64,000 nucleotides of DNA, from contig JAHDXO010000003.1 in NCBI GenBank assembly GCA_023382975.1, positions 46,632 to 110,631 on the forward strand, in the 5' to 3' direction. Below, piece by piece: positions 18,427 through 26,059 of this stretch. Under the pieces are notes generated by a model. It made no database searches. It saw only the letters and a program-made list of their open reading frames with translations, and was not told where the DNA came from. Numbering within the stretch: the first letter of the stretch is position 1; every line of letters starts with the position of its first letter. The position numbers and the translations under genes are program-made. This stretch comes from Pirellulaceae bacterium. GTDB lineage: Bacteria > Planctomycetota > Planctomycetia > Pirellulales > Pirellulaceae.

Positions 18427-19365
18427 ATGAACGAGCCAGACCGGAGTGGTCTTGATCCGGCACTTCAGCGACCGCCGCCAACGACTTCGGGTCGCTTGTC
18501 CGCACTGTTGATCCTGGTCGCAATTCTCTCGGTGACTGGTATGGCAGGTTGGTTGGGAAGAAACATCACGCGGCAGTTCGACCGCGAAAGGGCGTCTGAC
18601 GCGGTCGCAAAGCGGGTAGAGCACGCGGCGTCCACGGACACGAGGCCAGACGCGATGCCGGAGAATGCGGATCGCATCGAGCCGGTTCGGCCAGTCGTGC
18701 CAGACGCCGATGATCGGTTTCTCAAGGCCCGCCGGGACATGATCGAGTATCATTTCCGGCGACGCGACATCACGGATGAACGCGTGCTGGAGGTGATGGG
18801 GCGAATCCCGCGCCAGCTTTATGTTCCGGACGATCTGCAAAGTTCCGCGTACGCAGACCGCCCGCTGTCCATCGGCCTCGGACAGACGATTTCTCAGCCA
18901 TACATCGTGGCTTTGATGACTCAGTTGGCGCGTCCGCGCCCCAGTTCGCGAGCTCTGGACGTCGGCACCGGTTCAGGATACCAAGCGGCCGTCTTGGGCG
19001 AACTCTGCAAGGAGGTCTATAGCATCGAAATCGTCGAGACTCTCGCCAACCAAGCCGCCGAACGATTGGGGCGACTCGGCTACACGAACATCCACGTGCG
19101 GGCCGGCGATGGCTATCAGGGTTGGCCGGAACATGCACCGTTCGACTTGATCATTGTGGCGGCGGCTCCGGACCATGTGCCCGAGCCATTGGTCGAGCAG
19201 CTTGCGCCCGGGGGACGGATGATCATACCGGTTGGGCGATTTCGGCAAGATTTGATGGTCATCGAGAAGATGGACGATGGCACGGTAGAGCGATGGTCGG
19301 ATATTCCCGTCGCGTTCGTTCCCATGACGGGCGAGGCGCAGCAACCCAAACAAGAACGTGAATAG
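18427..19365 (+). CDS. pcm: Membrane-anchored protein-L-isoaspartate O-methyltransferase
   Basis: A 312-residue protein. Residues about 22-42 form a transmembrane helix (LSALLILVAILSVTGMAGWLG) followed by a variable linker. The catalytic PCMT domain runs from about residue 95 to the end: RRRDITDERVLEVMGRIPR, YADRPLSIGLGQTISQP, SAM-binding ALDVGTGSGYQAA, and FDLIIVAAAPDHVP. The family repairs isoaspartyl residues using S-adenosylmethionine. An N-terminal anchor is unusual, since most Pcm are cytosolic, and implies a membrane or periplasmic location. GGGGAG supports ATG 18427; ATG 18379 in the same frame lacks a ribosome-binding site. Confidence 0.88.
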   Translation: MNEPDRSGLDPALQRPPPTTSGRLSALLILVAILSVTGMAGWLGRNITRQFDRERASDAVAKRVEHAASTDTRPDAMPENADRIEPVRPVVPDADDRFLKARRDMIEYHFRRRDITDERVLEVMGRIPRQLYVPDDLQSSAYADRPLSIGLGQTISQPYIVALMTQLARPRPSSRALDVGTGSGYQAAVLGELCKEVYSIEIVETLANQAAERLGRLGYTNIHVRAGDGYQGWPEHAPFDLIIVAAAPDHVPEPLVEQLAPGGRMIIPVGRFRQDLMVIEKMDDGTVERWSDIPVAFVPMTGEAQQPKQERE

Positions 19366-19434
19366 ACCGCGGCGGACAAGTCGATAGAATTTGCTGCCGA
19401 CGCTTTCTATGAACCTCGATCAAGGATGCCAACG

Positions 19435-19851
19435 ATGCGATCTTTAGCATTTCGAGCCGGTGTGCTGACCGCGATGTTTCTCGTTTTCGACAGTGCGTCG
19501 GCGACCGAGCCAACGATCGTTCGCGGCATGTTCGGCCCTCGCGCGATAGGCGGCCCAGTAGCACCGCAGCCAAGAACCCGTTTCGATTCCGGCATTCAAC
19601 GCGGACCGAGTGGCCAAATTCTCGGCCTGCCTCGCAACCAGCGTTTCTCGTACGATGCATCGGCACTGCGGTCGTCAATCCCCGATGCACTGCCGGGCAC
19701 GCCGGTCGCGCCGCCGGTCGTGTCGCGACCGCCGGTTCCACCCGCCACACCTCCCGCGGTCGTGCCGTTCCGTCCCGGCACAGGCCCCGTCGCGCCGCCG
19801 GAACCACCCACACGCCCCGCGGACTCCTGGTTTCGAACGCGAGGCCGCTGA
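19435..19851 (+). CDS. Small exported proline-rich protein
   Basis: A 138-residue protein with a typical signal peptide (residues 1-23, MRSLAFRAGVLTAMFLVFD, ending SASA) and no globular domain that I recognise. The second half is almost all Pro/Val/Ala/Arg (PVAPPVVSRPPVPPATPP) and is probably disordered or wall-spanning. AAGGATGCCAACG precedes ATG 19435. It is 69 bases after pcm on the same strand and may be cotranscribed. Function unknown. Confidence 0.6.
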   Translation: MRSLAFRAGVLTAMFLVFDSASATEPTIVRGMFGPRAIGGPVAPQPRTRFDSGIQRGPSGQILGLPRNQRFSYDASALRSSIPDALPGTPVAPPVVSRPPVPPATPPAVVPFRPGTGPVAPPEPPTRPADSWFRTRGR

Positions 19852-19965
19852 GCGGCGAATTATCCCGCCAGCCGTCGCAGTGTACGCCGTTTGCCGTCCA
19901 CGCGAAGCGATCGGAACACGCGCCGTCCGCGTTGGCGGCAAGTGAAGATATTTCTCCACATGCCC

Positions 19966-19993
19966 TTGATTCAGCGCCTCGTCTCCATATAAT
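19966..19993 (+). promoter_or_regulatory. Sigma-70-type promoter before the exported cysteine protein
   Basis: TTGATT (19966-19971), 16 bases, then a perfect TATAAT (19988-19993). A start site near 20000 fits a leader of about 60 bases to the GTG at 20062. The -10 element lies inside a Fur-box-like sequence. Confidence 0.6.
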
Positions 19994-20006
19994 GACATTG
20001 ATTCTC
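19988..20006 (+). promoter_or_regulatory. Fur-box-like operator
   Basis: TATAATGACATTGATTCTC matches the 19-base Fur consensus GATAATGATAATCATTATC at 14 positions by direct comparison. It covers the -10 element and start site of the promoter at 19966-19993, where a repressor would block transcription. A fur-family gene is present at 53476-53979. Binding is inferred. Confidence 0.5.
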
Positions 20007-20061
20007 AATCAAGATAGATTCCGCTTCGTTGTTCGGCCACGGCCGAATCGAGAAACCCGCC

Positions 20062-20463
20062 GTGTACATTCGCAGCCAAAGCATCGTCGCATGGTTCCTG
20101 ACCGCCTGGTTTGCGGCTCTGGTGGGCGTTAACGAAGGATGGCATTTGGTCCCCGGCAACGGCCACTGGGTGGAAACCACGGGTGGACACGGTGTTTACG
20201 TTGGCATCCGGGGAATCGATCTTTCGTCGGCGATCCCCTGCGAAGATCCGTCGCTGGACCAAGAGCAACCGGACCAAGGAACCGTGAAGAGCGAGGCAGA
20301 CTGTGCCATCTGCCGTCTTTCGGGACAGCAGAAGTTGCTGCGCTGGTCGCTCAACGGCGAGCTGTCCAGTCTCGTGTACTTGTCCACGCCTTGTCTAAGC
20401 CAGTGGGCCATTTGGATCCGCGCTTCGCAGTCGCTGCACTCTCGCGCTCCGCCCCGGATCTAG
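20062..20463 (+). CDS. Small exported protein with CAIC motif
   Basis: A 133-residue protein. From GTG 20062 it reads a signal-peptide-like helix (SIVAWFLTAWFAALVGVNEGWHL), then WVETTGGHGVYVG, and a conserved-looking DCAICRLSGQQ segment followed by a hydrophobic stretch and a basic tail. The CxxC after an export signal recalls small metal-linked exported proteins such as the DUF2946 type, but the match is loose. An upstream TTG (20029) is the other possible start. The Fur-box-like promoter just upstream supports a metal-related role. It is not obviously linked to the pseudopilin 220 bases downstream. Confidence 0.55.
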   Translation: MYIRSQSIVAWFLTAWFAALVGVNEGWHLVPGNGHWVETTGGHGVYVGIRGIDLSSAIPCEDPSLDQEQPDQGTVKSEADCAICRLSGQQKLLRWSLNGELSSLVYLSTPCLSQWAIWIRASQSLHSRAPPRI

Positions 20464-20683
20464 CCCCAGTCATCCATGTCCCCGGGGAATGCATGACATA
20501 CGGTGTGGCTGCGTTCGCCAGAACGTGGCCGGAACCGTCGGGCCGTCGTGCGTCTGGCGTATGCAGCGACCGAGCCCCGAATCATCCTGACGACTCGTTC
20601 GATGATGCCATTGCGGGCCGTTTGGGCTGGCACGATTTTTTTTCGGCAGTGATCCTGACGACAAATTCAAGCGGAGTGCAAAT

Positions 20684-21655
20684 ATGAATTCGAGACGACG
20701 AGACAACGGCTTCACGTTGGTGGAACTTCTGGTGGTGATCGCCATCATCGGCATTCTTGTGGCGCTGTTGCTGCCCGCGGTGCAGGCCGCGCGAGAGAGT
20801 GCTCGGCGTTCCCAGTGCCTGAACAATCTGGTTCAGATCGGTGTGGCGTTTCACAACTATCACGATACGCACCGAGTGTTCCCGCCCGCCTATGTCATCC
20901 AACCGGGCGGTGGTGGCGTCAACGGCACGCCCGACCCAGACACGCGCGATGCCGGCCCCGGTTGGGCATGGGGCTCGCTTCTGCTGCCCTTCGTGGAGCA
21001 GAGCTCCTTGTTTGATGCGTTCGATTTTTCGCAACCGTGCTGGGCCGCGGTCAACGCCGCGCCGGCCCGTACGTCGGTCGGCGTGTTCGTCTGTCCGTCG
21101 GCAACGGGCAATACCCACCAGCCCTTCAATTTGATCTCGGGCAGCGGTGATACGTTGGCCACTTTTGGCCGTTCCTGCTACGTCGCCAACGCGGGCCGGG
21201 AGGAGCCGTGGCTCCGCACCGTGGATCGGTACGACGGCATCGCCGACGGACCGTTGTACCGGAATTCCCGGACGCGGGTGGCCGACGTAACCGACGGGCT
21301 CTCCAACACTGTGTTCATCGGCGAGCATCATCCGGTGCTCAGCGACAAGACTTGGGTGGGCGTTGTTCCTGGTGCGGAAGTCTGCCCCACGGCCGCCTTC
21401 GCCTACGGCTCGTGCGAACCGGCCGGAGTGTTGGTCAATTGCCACAGCGGTCCCTGCAGTTATGCAAGTCCGCCCGTCATTCATCCGCCGAACAGTTGGA
21501 CGGCGGCGCCTTGCCAAATGTACGCCATGCATCCGGGCGGCTGCAACGTAATGCTGGGCGATGGAAGCGTCCGTTTCGTTTCGGAGGACATCAATCAGTT
21601 GACCTGGGCCGCGTTGTCCAGCGCGGCCAAAGGCGAGGTCGTGGGAACGTACTGA
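20684..21655 (+). CDS. DUF1559 prepilin-like protein
   Basis: A 323-residue planctomycete pseudopilin. The type IV prepilin leader RRRDNGFTLVELLVVIAIIG has Gly before Phe as the cleavage site and Glu at +5. It is followed by the family pattern LLPAVQAARESARRSQCLNNL and the C-terminal H-x-G-GCNVMLGDGSVRF motif that defines DUF1559. Such proteins are exported and cleaved by a prepilin peptidase; dozens per genome are common. The small lipoprotein that follows 36 bases on is likely cotranscribed, and a secretin is encoded on the opposite strand nearby. Confidence 0.95.
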   Translation: MNSRRRDNGFTLVELLVVIAIIGILVALLLPAVQAARESARRSQCLNNLVQIGVAFHNYHDTHRVFPPAYVIQPGGGGVNGTPDPDTRDAGPGWAWGSLLLPFVEQSSLFDAFDFSQPCWAAVNAAPARTSVGVFVCPSATGNTHQPFNLISGSGDTLATFGRSCYVANAGREEPWLRTVDRYDGIADGPLYRNSRTRVADVTDGLSNTVFIGEHHPVLSDKTWVGVVPGAEVCPTAAFAYGSCEPAGVLVNCHSGPCSYASPPVIHPPNSWTAAPCQMYAMHPGGCNVMLGDGSVRFVSEDINQLTWAALSSAAKGEVVGTY

Positions 21656-21691
21656 TGCCCGTTTGTCTACACCGTTTGCGGAGATCTTAAG

Positions 21692-22051
21692 ATGAATGAT
21701 CGATCGAAGGTTGCCCAAGTCCGGATCGCGGTCGTGTGCGCCGTGCTGGTGCTGTGCGGCGCTGGCTGCGGGCCGCCCCGTGCGGCCCCGCAGAATCTGT
21801 CGCTGATCGCGTCGCTTCGAACCGCCCTGTCGGCCCAGAACCAGGAGTGGCTGGAACAAAACGTGAAGATTCTTGAGCAGCGCCGCGACGCCGGACAGGT
21901 ATCCGATCAGGAACTCGCCGAGTTTCAGTCGATCGTTGACAAGGCTCGCGCTGGACAGTGGAAGGAAGCCGAGGCGCAGGCGATTGCGTTTCAGAAGGCC
22001 CAGCGTCCGACGCGGGAACAGGTCGAGCGGGTTGCCAGAACGAGATCCTGA
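21692..22051 (+). CDS. Small lipoprotein
   Basis: A 119-residue protein. The N-terminal helix ends in the lipobox LCGAGC (Cys near residue 26), so it should be lipid-anchored. The mature part is mostly helical and charged (LSAQNQEWLEQNVKILEQRR). No family recognised. It follows the DUF1559 gene by 36 bases on the same strand; planctomycete pseudopilin genes are often followed by such lipoproteins. It is convergent with the TPR lipoprotein gene. Confidence 0.75.
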   Translation: MNDRSKVAQVRIAVVCAVLVLCGAGCGPPRAAPQNLSLIASLRTALSAQNQEWLEQNVKILEQRRDAGQVSDQELAEFQSIVDKARAGQWKEAEAQAIAFQKAQRPTREQVERVARTRS

Positions 22052-22114
22052 CGGGGTGCGACGCGTGGCTAAGGTGGCTGGCGGCGGCCGGCCCGAGGGC
22101 TGCCGCGCAGCGTG

Positions 22115-23662
22115 CTACGAGCCGGCATGCAGTTGTTCAAGACGCTGACGGATGGCGTTTGCGGCGTCTTTCCGGTCGCTGCGCCGCAGGTACTCGTGCT
22201 CGTTCTCCAACGACTGCACCAGTTGCTCGACGTCTCCCTGCGCTTCCATCTGTTGCTGCGCCGAGTGCAGCCAACGCATGCCTTGGGGCTCGTCGCCCAG
22301 CAGCAGGCATGCCAGTCCGAGATCGGCTTCGGCTTCGGTCCGCCCCGCCCACGTCGCCACCGGGTCGTCGCCGACCGCTCGCCGCAGGAACTGGTAGCCC
22401 TGCTGGGTGCCGCCTTCCTGCAGTTTGATCGAACCGAGCATGGCCAATGCGGGGCGCGAAACGCTGGGATCGTCGTCACCCACCAGACCGGCCAGCATAG
22501 CGGTGGCTGCTGCCGACTGGCCCAGGCGGCTCAATGCTTTGGCCTCGGCTAGCCGCAGACGCTTGGCGAGTACAGGATGAGCAGACATGGATTCGGCCCG
22601 CTTGAGCGCGACCAACGCCGCTTGTGGTTCGTCGCGGGCCAGTCGCGCATGTCCGATCGCCCCCCAGACAACCGTCTCGTCGCTGCCGGCGGTCGAGCCG
22701 AATCCGGTTTGCGAGGAGAACCACGCTTCGGCGGCGATGCCAAGGCGCGTATTGGCACCGGCCAAACGCTGCAGGACTTCCGCAGGCCACGGGCAGTCGA
22801 CTGGCCTAAGGTACGCAGCTCGCTCCCAGAGTATCGGGTCGAGCATCGGGATTGACCCGACCGCAAGTTCGCCGAGTTGCCACACGGCCTGCTGCCATGC
22901 GGCGGTGGCCGCCTGGTCCCCGGCGCGGCGTCGTGCATCGCTCTCCAGGAGCAACAAGGTGACTTCCTCGTAGGGATGTGCCCCCGACGAATGCTGCCTG
23001 GCTTGCTCGAAGGCCGCGACCGCCCGTTGCGGTTGGCCGTCCAACAGATGGGCGACTCCGATCAAACGCCACGCATCGATCTGCAGCGGAGACGCCGCCA
23101 AACTGGCCGCGGCGGTGTCCACGGACAGCGCCAACGCTTGTTCGAGCCGTCCGTTCTCCAGATGCGTCACGAATTTCTGGCGTCGGGCGTCATAGTCCTG
23201 GTAAGCAGCCGGACGCCGGGTTCGGTCCGCCACGACCGCGGACCACCCCGCACCGGGACCGCTTCGCGAGCACTGCTGATCGTGCGTGTGAGCGATTACC
23301 TGCATGACCGTCGTCGGAACCCGGACACTTCCCGGTTCCCGCAGAATCGTCAGTGCCAGATCGGGATACAGCCGGACGAGGCGATCGGCGGTGGCGCGAC
23401 GATTGGTCGACAAGGATTCGCCGATTCGATCAGCGAAGGCTTGCGGCGGCACGGAACACTGCTCGACGTCGCCCAAGGTGAAGCCGTCGCCGCCAACTCG
23501 AACTTGAGGAGCAGACGGTCCAGGCAGTCCTGCCGTCAACGGATCGGGCTCTTGCGCAATCGGCGAGGGAATCAACCCGGAACAGCCGGACGTCGCCAGC
23601 ACGCTGGCCAGCAACGCAGACCAGCCCAACCGCAGCAGGCAGGCGGACGAACGTCGAACCAT
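22115..23662 (-). CDS. TPR-like lipoprotein
   Basis: A 515-residue protein with a lipobox-like ATSGC after a hydrophobic helix (residues 8-27), so probably a lipoprotein. The mature part is a long array of helical hairpins of TPR/Sel1-like kind: DAWRLIGVAHLLDGQPQRAVAAFEQA and ALVALKRAESMSAHPVLAKRL are typical. It lies 90 bases downstream of the secretin gene on the same strand, so it may act as a pilotin or assembly partner. That is inference from neighbourhood. GAGGAGAGAAATC precedes ATG 23662; a 12-residue longer frame has no such site. Confidence 0.75.
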   Translation of the reverse strand: MVRRSSACLLRLGWSALLASVLATSGCSGLIPSPIAQEPDPLTAGLPGPSAPQVRVGGDGFTLGDVEQCSVPPQAFADRIGESLSTNRRATADRLVRLYPDLALTILREPGSVRVPTTVMQVIAHTHDQQCSRSGPGAGWSAVVADRTRRPAAYQDYDARRQKFVTHLENGRLEQALALSVDTAAASLAASPLQIDAWRLIGVAHLLDGQPQRAVAAFEQARQHSSGAHPYEEVTLLLLESDARRRAGDQAATAAWQQAVWQLGELAVGSIPMLDPILWERAAYLRPVDCPWPAEVLQRLAGANTRLGIAAEAWFSSQTGFGSTAGSDETVVWGAIGHARLARDEPQAALVALKRAESMSAHPVLAKRLRLAEAKALSRLGQSAAATAMLAGLVGDDDPSVSRPALAMLGSIKLQEGGTQQGYQFLRRAVGDDPVATWAGRTEAEADLGLACLLLGDEPQGMRWLHSAQQQMEAQGDVEQLVQSLENEHEYLRRSDRKDAANAIRQRLEQLHAGS

Positions 23663-23752
23663 GATTTCTCTCCTCACGCGGCCCACGGCCGCAACCAAAT
23701 CGTTTCACGGCAAGCCGCTGGCGACCGCGTTAGACGAAGATGCTCGCAGCGT

Positions 23753-25918
23753 TCAGTATCGCTTCGGTTCCAGACTGTGAAAGCGAAACACCTTCTGGCA
23801 TTCGGTGATTGGCGGATTGGCGCGGATCACCTCGTGCGGCGCAAACGTCCCCATTGTCCCCATCGGACACTCGCTGGCCGGATGGATGCTCAGTTGCTGC
23901 ATCAGTTCCCCGCTGGTCAGCGCCGATTCGGCCGGCGTGTTGAACACGTAGGGCCGGATCAGAATCACCAACTCGGCCCGTTCCCGCACGCTGGTCTGAC
24001 GGCGGAAGAAGAAGCCGGCCACCGGCAGTTTGCCCAACACGGGAACCTCGGCGCGCTGGTCCCGCACCCGTTCTTCGATCAGCCCGCCCAAGGCCACCGT
24101 CAAGCCGTCCATGCCGACCACCGTGCCGCTTACCGTGTTGCGGCGAATGGTGTCCACCGGAACTTCCTGAATGCCGCCTGCGGCATCCGCGACGGGGATT
24201 CGTGCTCCATCCAGCACCGGTTCGGATTGCTCCTGTACGATCCGCAGGGTCACGGTCCGATCGGCGTTGATGTTCGGTGTGATCAACAGCGACTGGCCCA
24301 CGTCGCGCAGCTCGGTGATCGGGGTACTGGTCACGGTATTGGCCGTGCCCGCCCCGGTCGGCACGACCTGTCCCGGGGTGAAGCCTACGGTGAACGGCAG
24401 CGTTTCGCCGATGAAGATCCGGCTGACCTCGTTATTGGCCGTCAACAGCAGCGGCGTGGCCAGCGTGGTGACGCGGTTGTTGTTCTCCAGCAATTGCAGG
24501 CGGAAGCGAAAACTGTCGTTCACCGCCTGGAAATAGAACTGGTCGCTGTTTAGCCCCGAGCCGCCGGGTTGGACGCTCATGTCCCGTCGCGTAAGTCCGG
24601 CGGGGATGTTGGTGGGATTGTCCGACAGGGGCGGCAGGATGTTGCCGGTCGTGAAGCCACCGGCGACCGTGGCGCCGTCGGAGAACTGATAGTCGAATGC
24701 CGAATTGAATTCGTCTCCCAGGGCCAAACGCAGAACTTTGACTTCCAGCAGCACGAGCGGCGTCGGGACGTCTAGCCGCATGACCAAATCACGGATCTGC
24801 TCCATCGTGCGTTCGTCCCCGGTGCGGACGATGACTTGGTTGTTGCGACGGATCACCGTGACAAAAATCGTCGCCCTGCGTTGCTGCAGGAATTCGCTTA
24901 GGCGGGCCCGGTCCGCATCGGTGCCTCCGGCCAACGCCTGTTCCAACTGCTGAATCTGCTCGGGGCTCAAGTCCTGCAACGGCCTGGTCTCGGCTTCGTC
25001 TTCCGGGCGAATCGACTGCTGAGTCTGCGTGCCGCCCATGATTCCTGACAGGCCGCCCATGCCGCCGTAGCCGAACCCACCCATCCCCATACCGCCCATT
25101 CCCATGCCGCCCAAACCACCGAAACGCCCCATGCCAAAGCTGCCGCCGCCAAAGCCACCCACGCCGCCACGGCCGAACCCGCCGCCAAATCCGCCCTGTC
25201 CGAAACCGCCTTGCCCGAATCCGCCCTGACCGAAACCACCGATTCCCAGACCCAGACTTCGGCCGTCGATCAGGTCGAAACGGTTCAGTCGCTGCAGCAG
25301 GTCGATCATGTCGAATTGGTCGCTGTCGCCGAAACTCAACTGGACCGCGCTGCCGAACACGTTCCGGATCGCCAACGCCACGGCCGCCGGGTTCGGGTAC
25401 AAGAGCGTGAAGACTTCGGTTCGCTCCTCCCGAAAGCTGGACAGTGACCGCTGATACTCGGCGGTGGTCGAGATACGGACGATTTGGGACTGCTCGTCGA
25501 CCAGATAGTACAAGTCGTGGGATTTGGTGATGGCTTCCAGAGCGTCCAGCGGCCTAACGTTCCGGAAATAGACAGAAATCTCCGTCTTGGCTGCTTCCGG
25601 CGAAGAGACAATGTTCATGCCGGTCTGCTCGGCGAAAATCTGCATCGCCTCGCCCAACGGCACGCCGCGGAATTCGACCAGCGGAAGCGGTTCCTGAGAA
25701 AACGCGTGGGCAGACGTGCGGGGCGAACGACTGTTGCGCGGCGTACGATCCGAGATCCGCGCACCGGACGCATCGGGCGCAAGGGGAGCCGGCGCCGGAA
25801 TCACTTCCGGCGTCGAGATTCGATCATTCGTTTGCGCGCGGCAACGGCCAGCAGGCCCGCTCAGCAGGATTCCTGCTAGCAGCACCACCGGCCATTTCCA
25901 CGGAATACGACGGGGCAT
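23753..25918 (-). CDS. Type II/IV secretin with glycine-rich insert
   Basis: A 721-residue outer-membrane secretin. A signal peptide (VVLLAGILLSGPAG) is followed by STN/N0-like and N1 domains (LVEFRGVPLGEAMQIFAEQTGMN, VRPLDALEAITKS), then a Gly/Phe/Met-rich stretch at about 222-300 (GFGQGG repeats, GGMGMGG). The next domain reads ATIFVTVIRRNNQVIVRTG and leads into the secretin barrel: EVKVLRLALGDEFNSAFDYQ, QSLLITPNINADRTVTLRI, LGGLIEERV, VPVLGKLPVAGFFFR. It would form the ring through which a type II secretion system or pseudopilus delivers its cargo. No other T2SS gene is in the window except the DUF1559 pseudopilin on the other strand. GGGAG precedes ATG 25918. Confidence 0.88.
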   Translation of the reverse strand: MPRRIPWKWPVVLLAGILLSGPAGRCRAQTNDRISTPEVIPAPAPLAPDASGARISDRTPRNSRSPRTSAHAFSQEPLPLVEFRGVPLGEAMQIFAEQTGMNIVSSPEAAKTEISVYFRNVRPLDALEAITKSHDLYYLVDEQSQIVRISTTAEYQRSLSSFREERTEVFTLLYPNPAAVALAIRNVFGSAVQLSFGDSDQFDMIDLLQRLNRFDLIDGRSLGLGIGGFGQGGFGQGGFGQGGFGGGFGRGGVGGFGGGSFGMGRFGGLGGMGMGGMGMGGFGYGGMGGLSGIMGGTQTQQSIRPEDEAETRPLQDLSPEQIQQLEQALAGGTDADRARLSEFLQQRRATIFVTVIRRNNQVIVRTGDERTMEQIRDLVMRLDVPTPLVLLEVKVLRLALGDEFNSAFDYQFSDGATVAGGFTTGNILPPLSDNPTNIPAGLTRRDMSVQPGGSGLNSDQFYFQAVNDSFRFRLQLLENNNRVTTLATPLLLTANNEVSRIFIGETLPFTVGFTPGQVVPTGAGTANTVTSTPITELRDVGQSLLITPNINADRTVTLRIVQEQSEPVLDGARIPVADAAGGIQEVPVDTIRRNTVSGTVVGMDGLTVALGGLIEERVRDQRAEVPVLGKLPVAGFFFRRQTSVRERAELVILIRPYVFNTPAESALTSGELMQQLSIHPASECPMGTMGTFAPHEVIRANPPITECQKVFRFHSLEPKRY

Positions 25919-26059
25919 AGGAACTCCCTTCCCTGGAACAGGCCCGACCACTCCTGGTAATCGTCATAACCGGCAAAGTCCTTTAGGATTTCTCAGATTG
26001 CCCAATCGGTTCGCGCAGACCGGCGTCATGGGAGGAAGCCGTTCTTGACTTTCCGGTCC

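Noticed and set aside
20583..20661. ATCCTGACGAC repeated twice upstream of the pseudopilin gene
   Set aside because: An 11-base match 68 bases apart without symmetry or relation to the promoter; could be chance.
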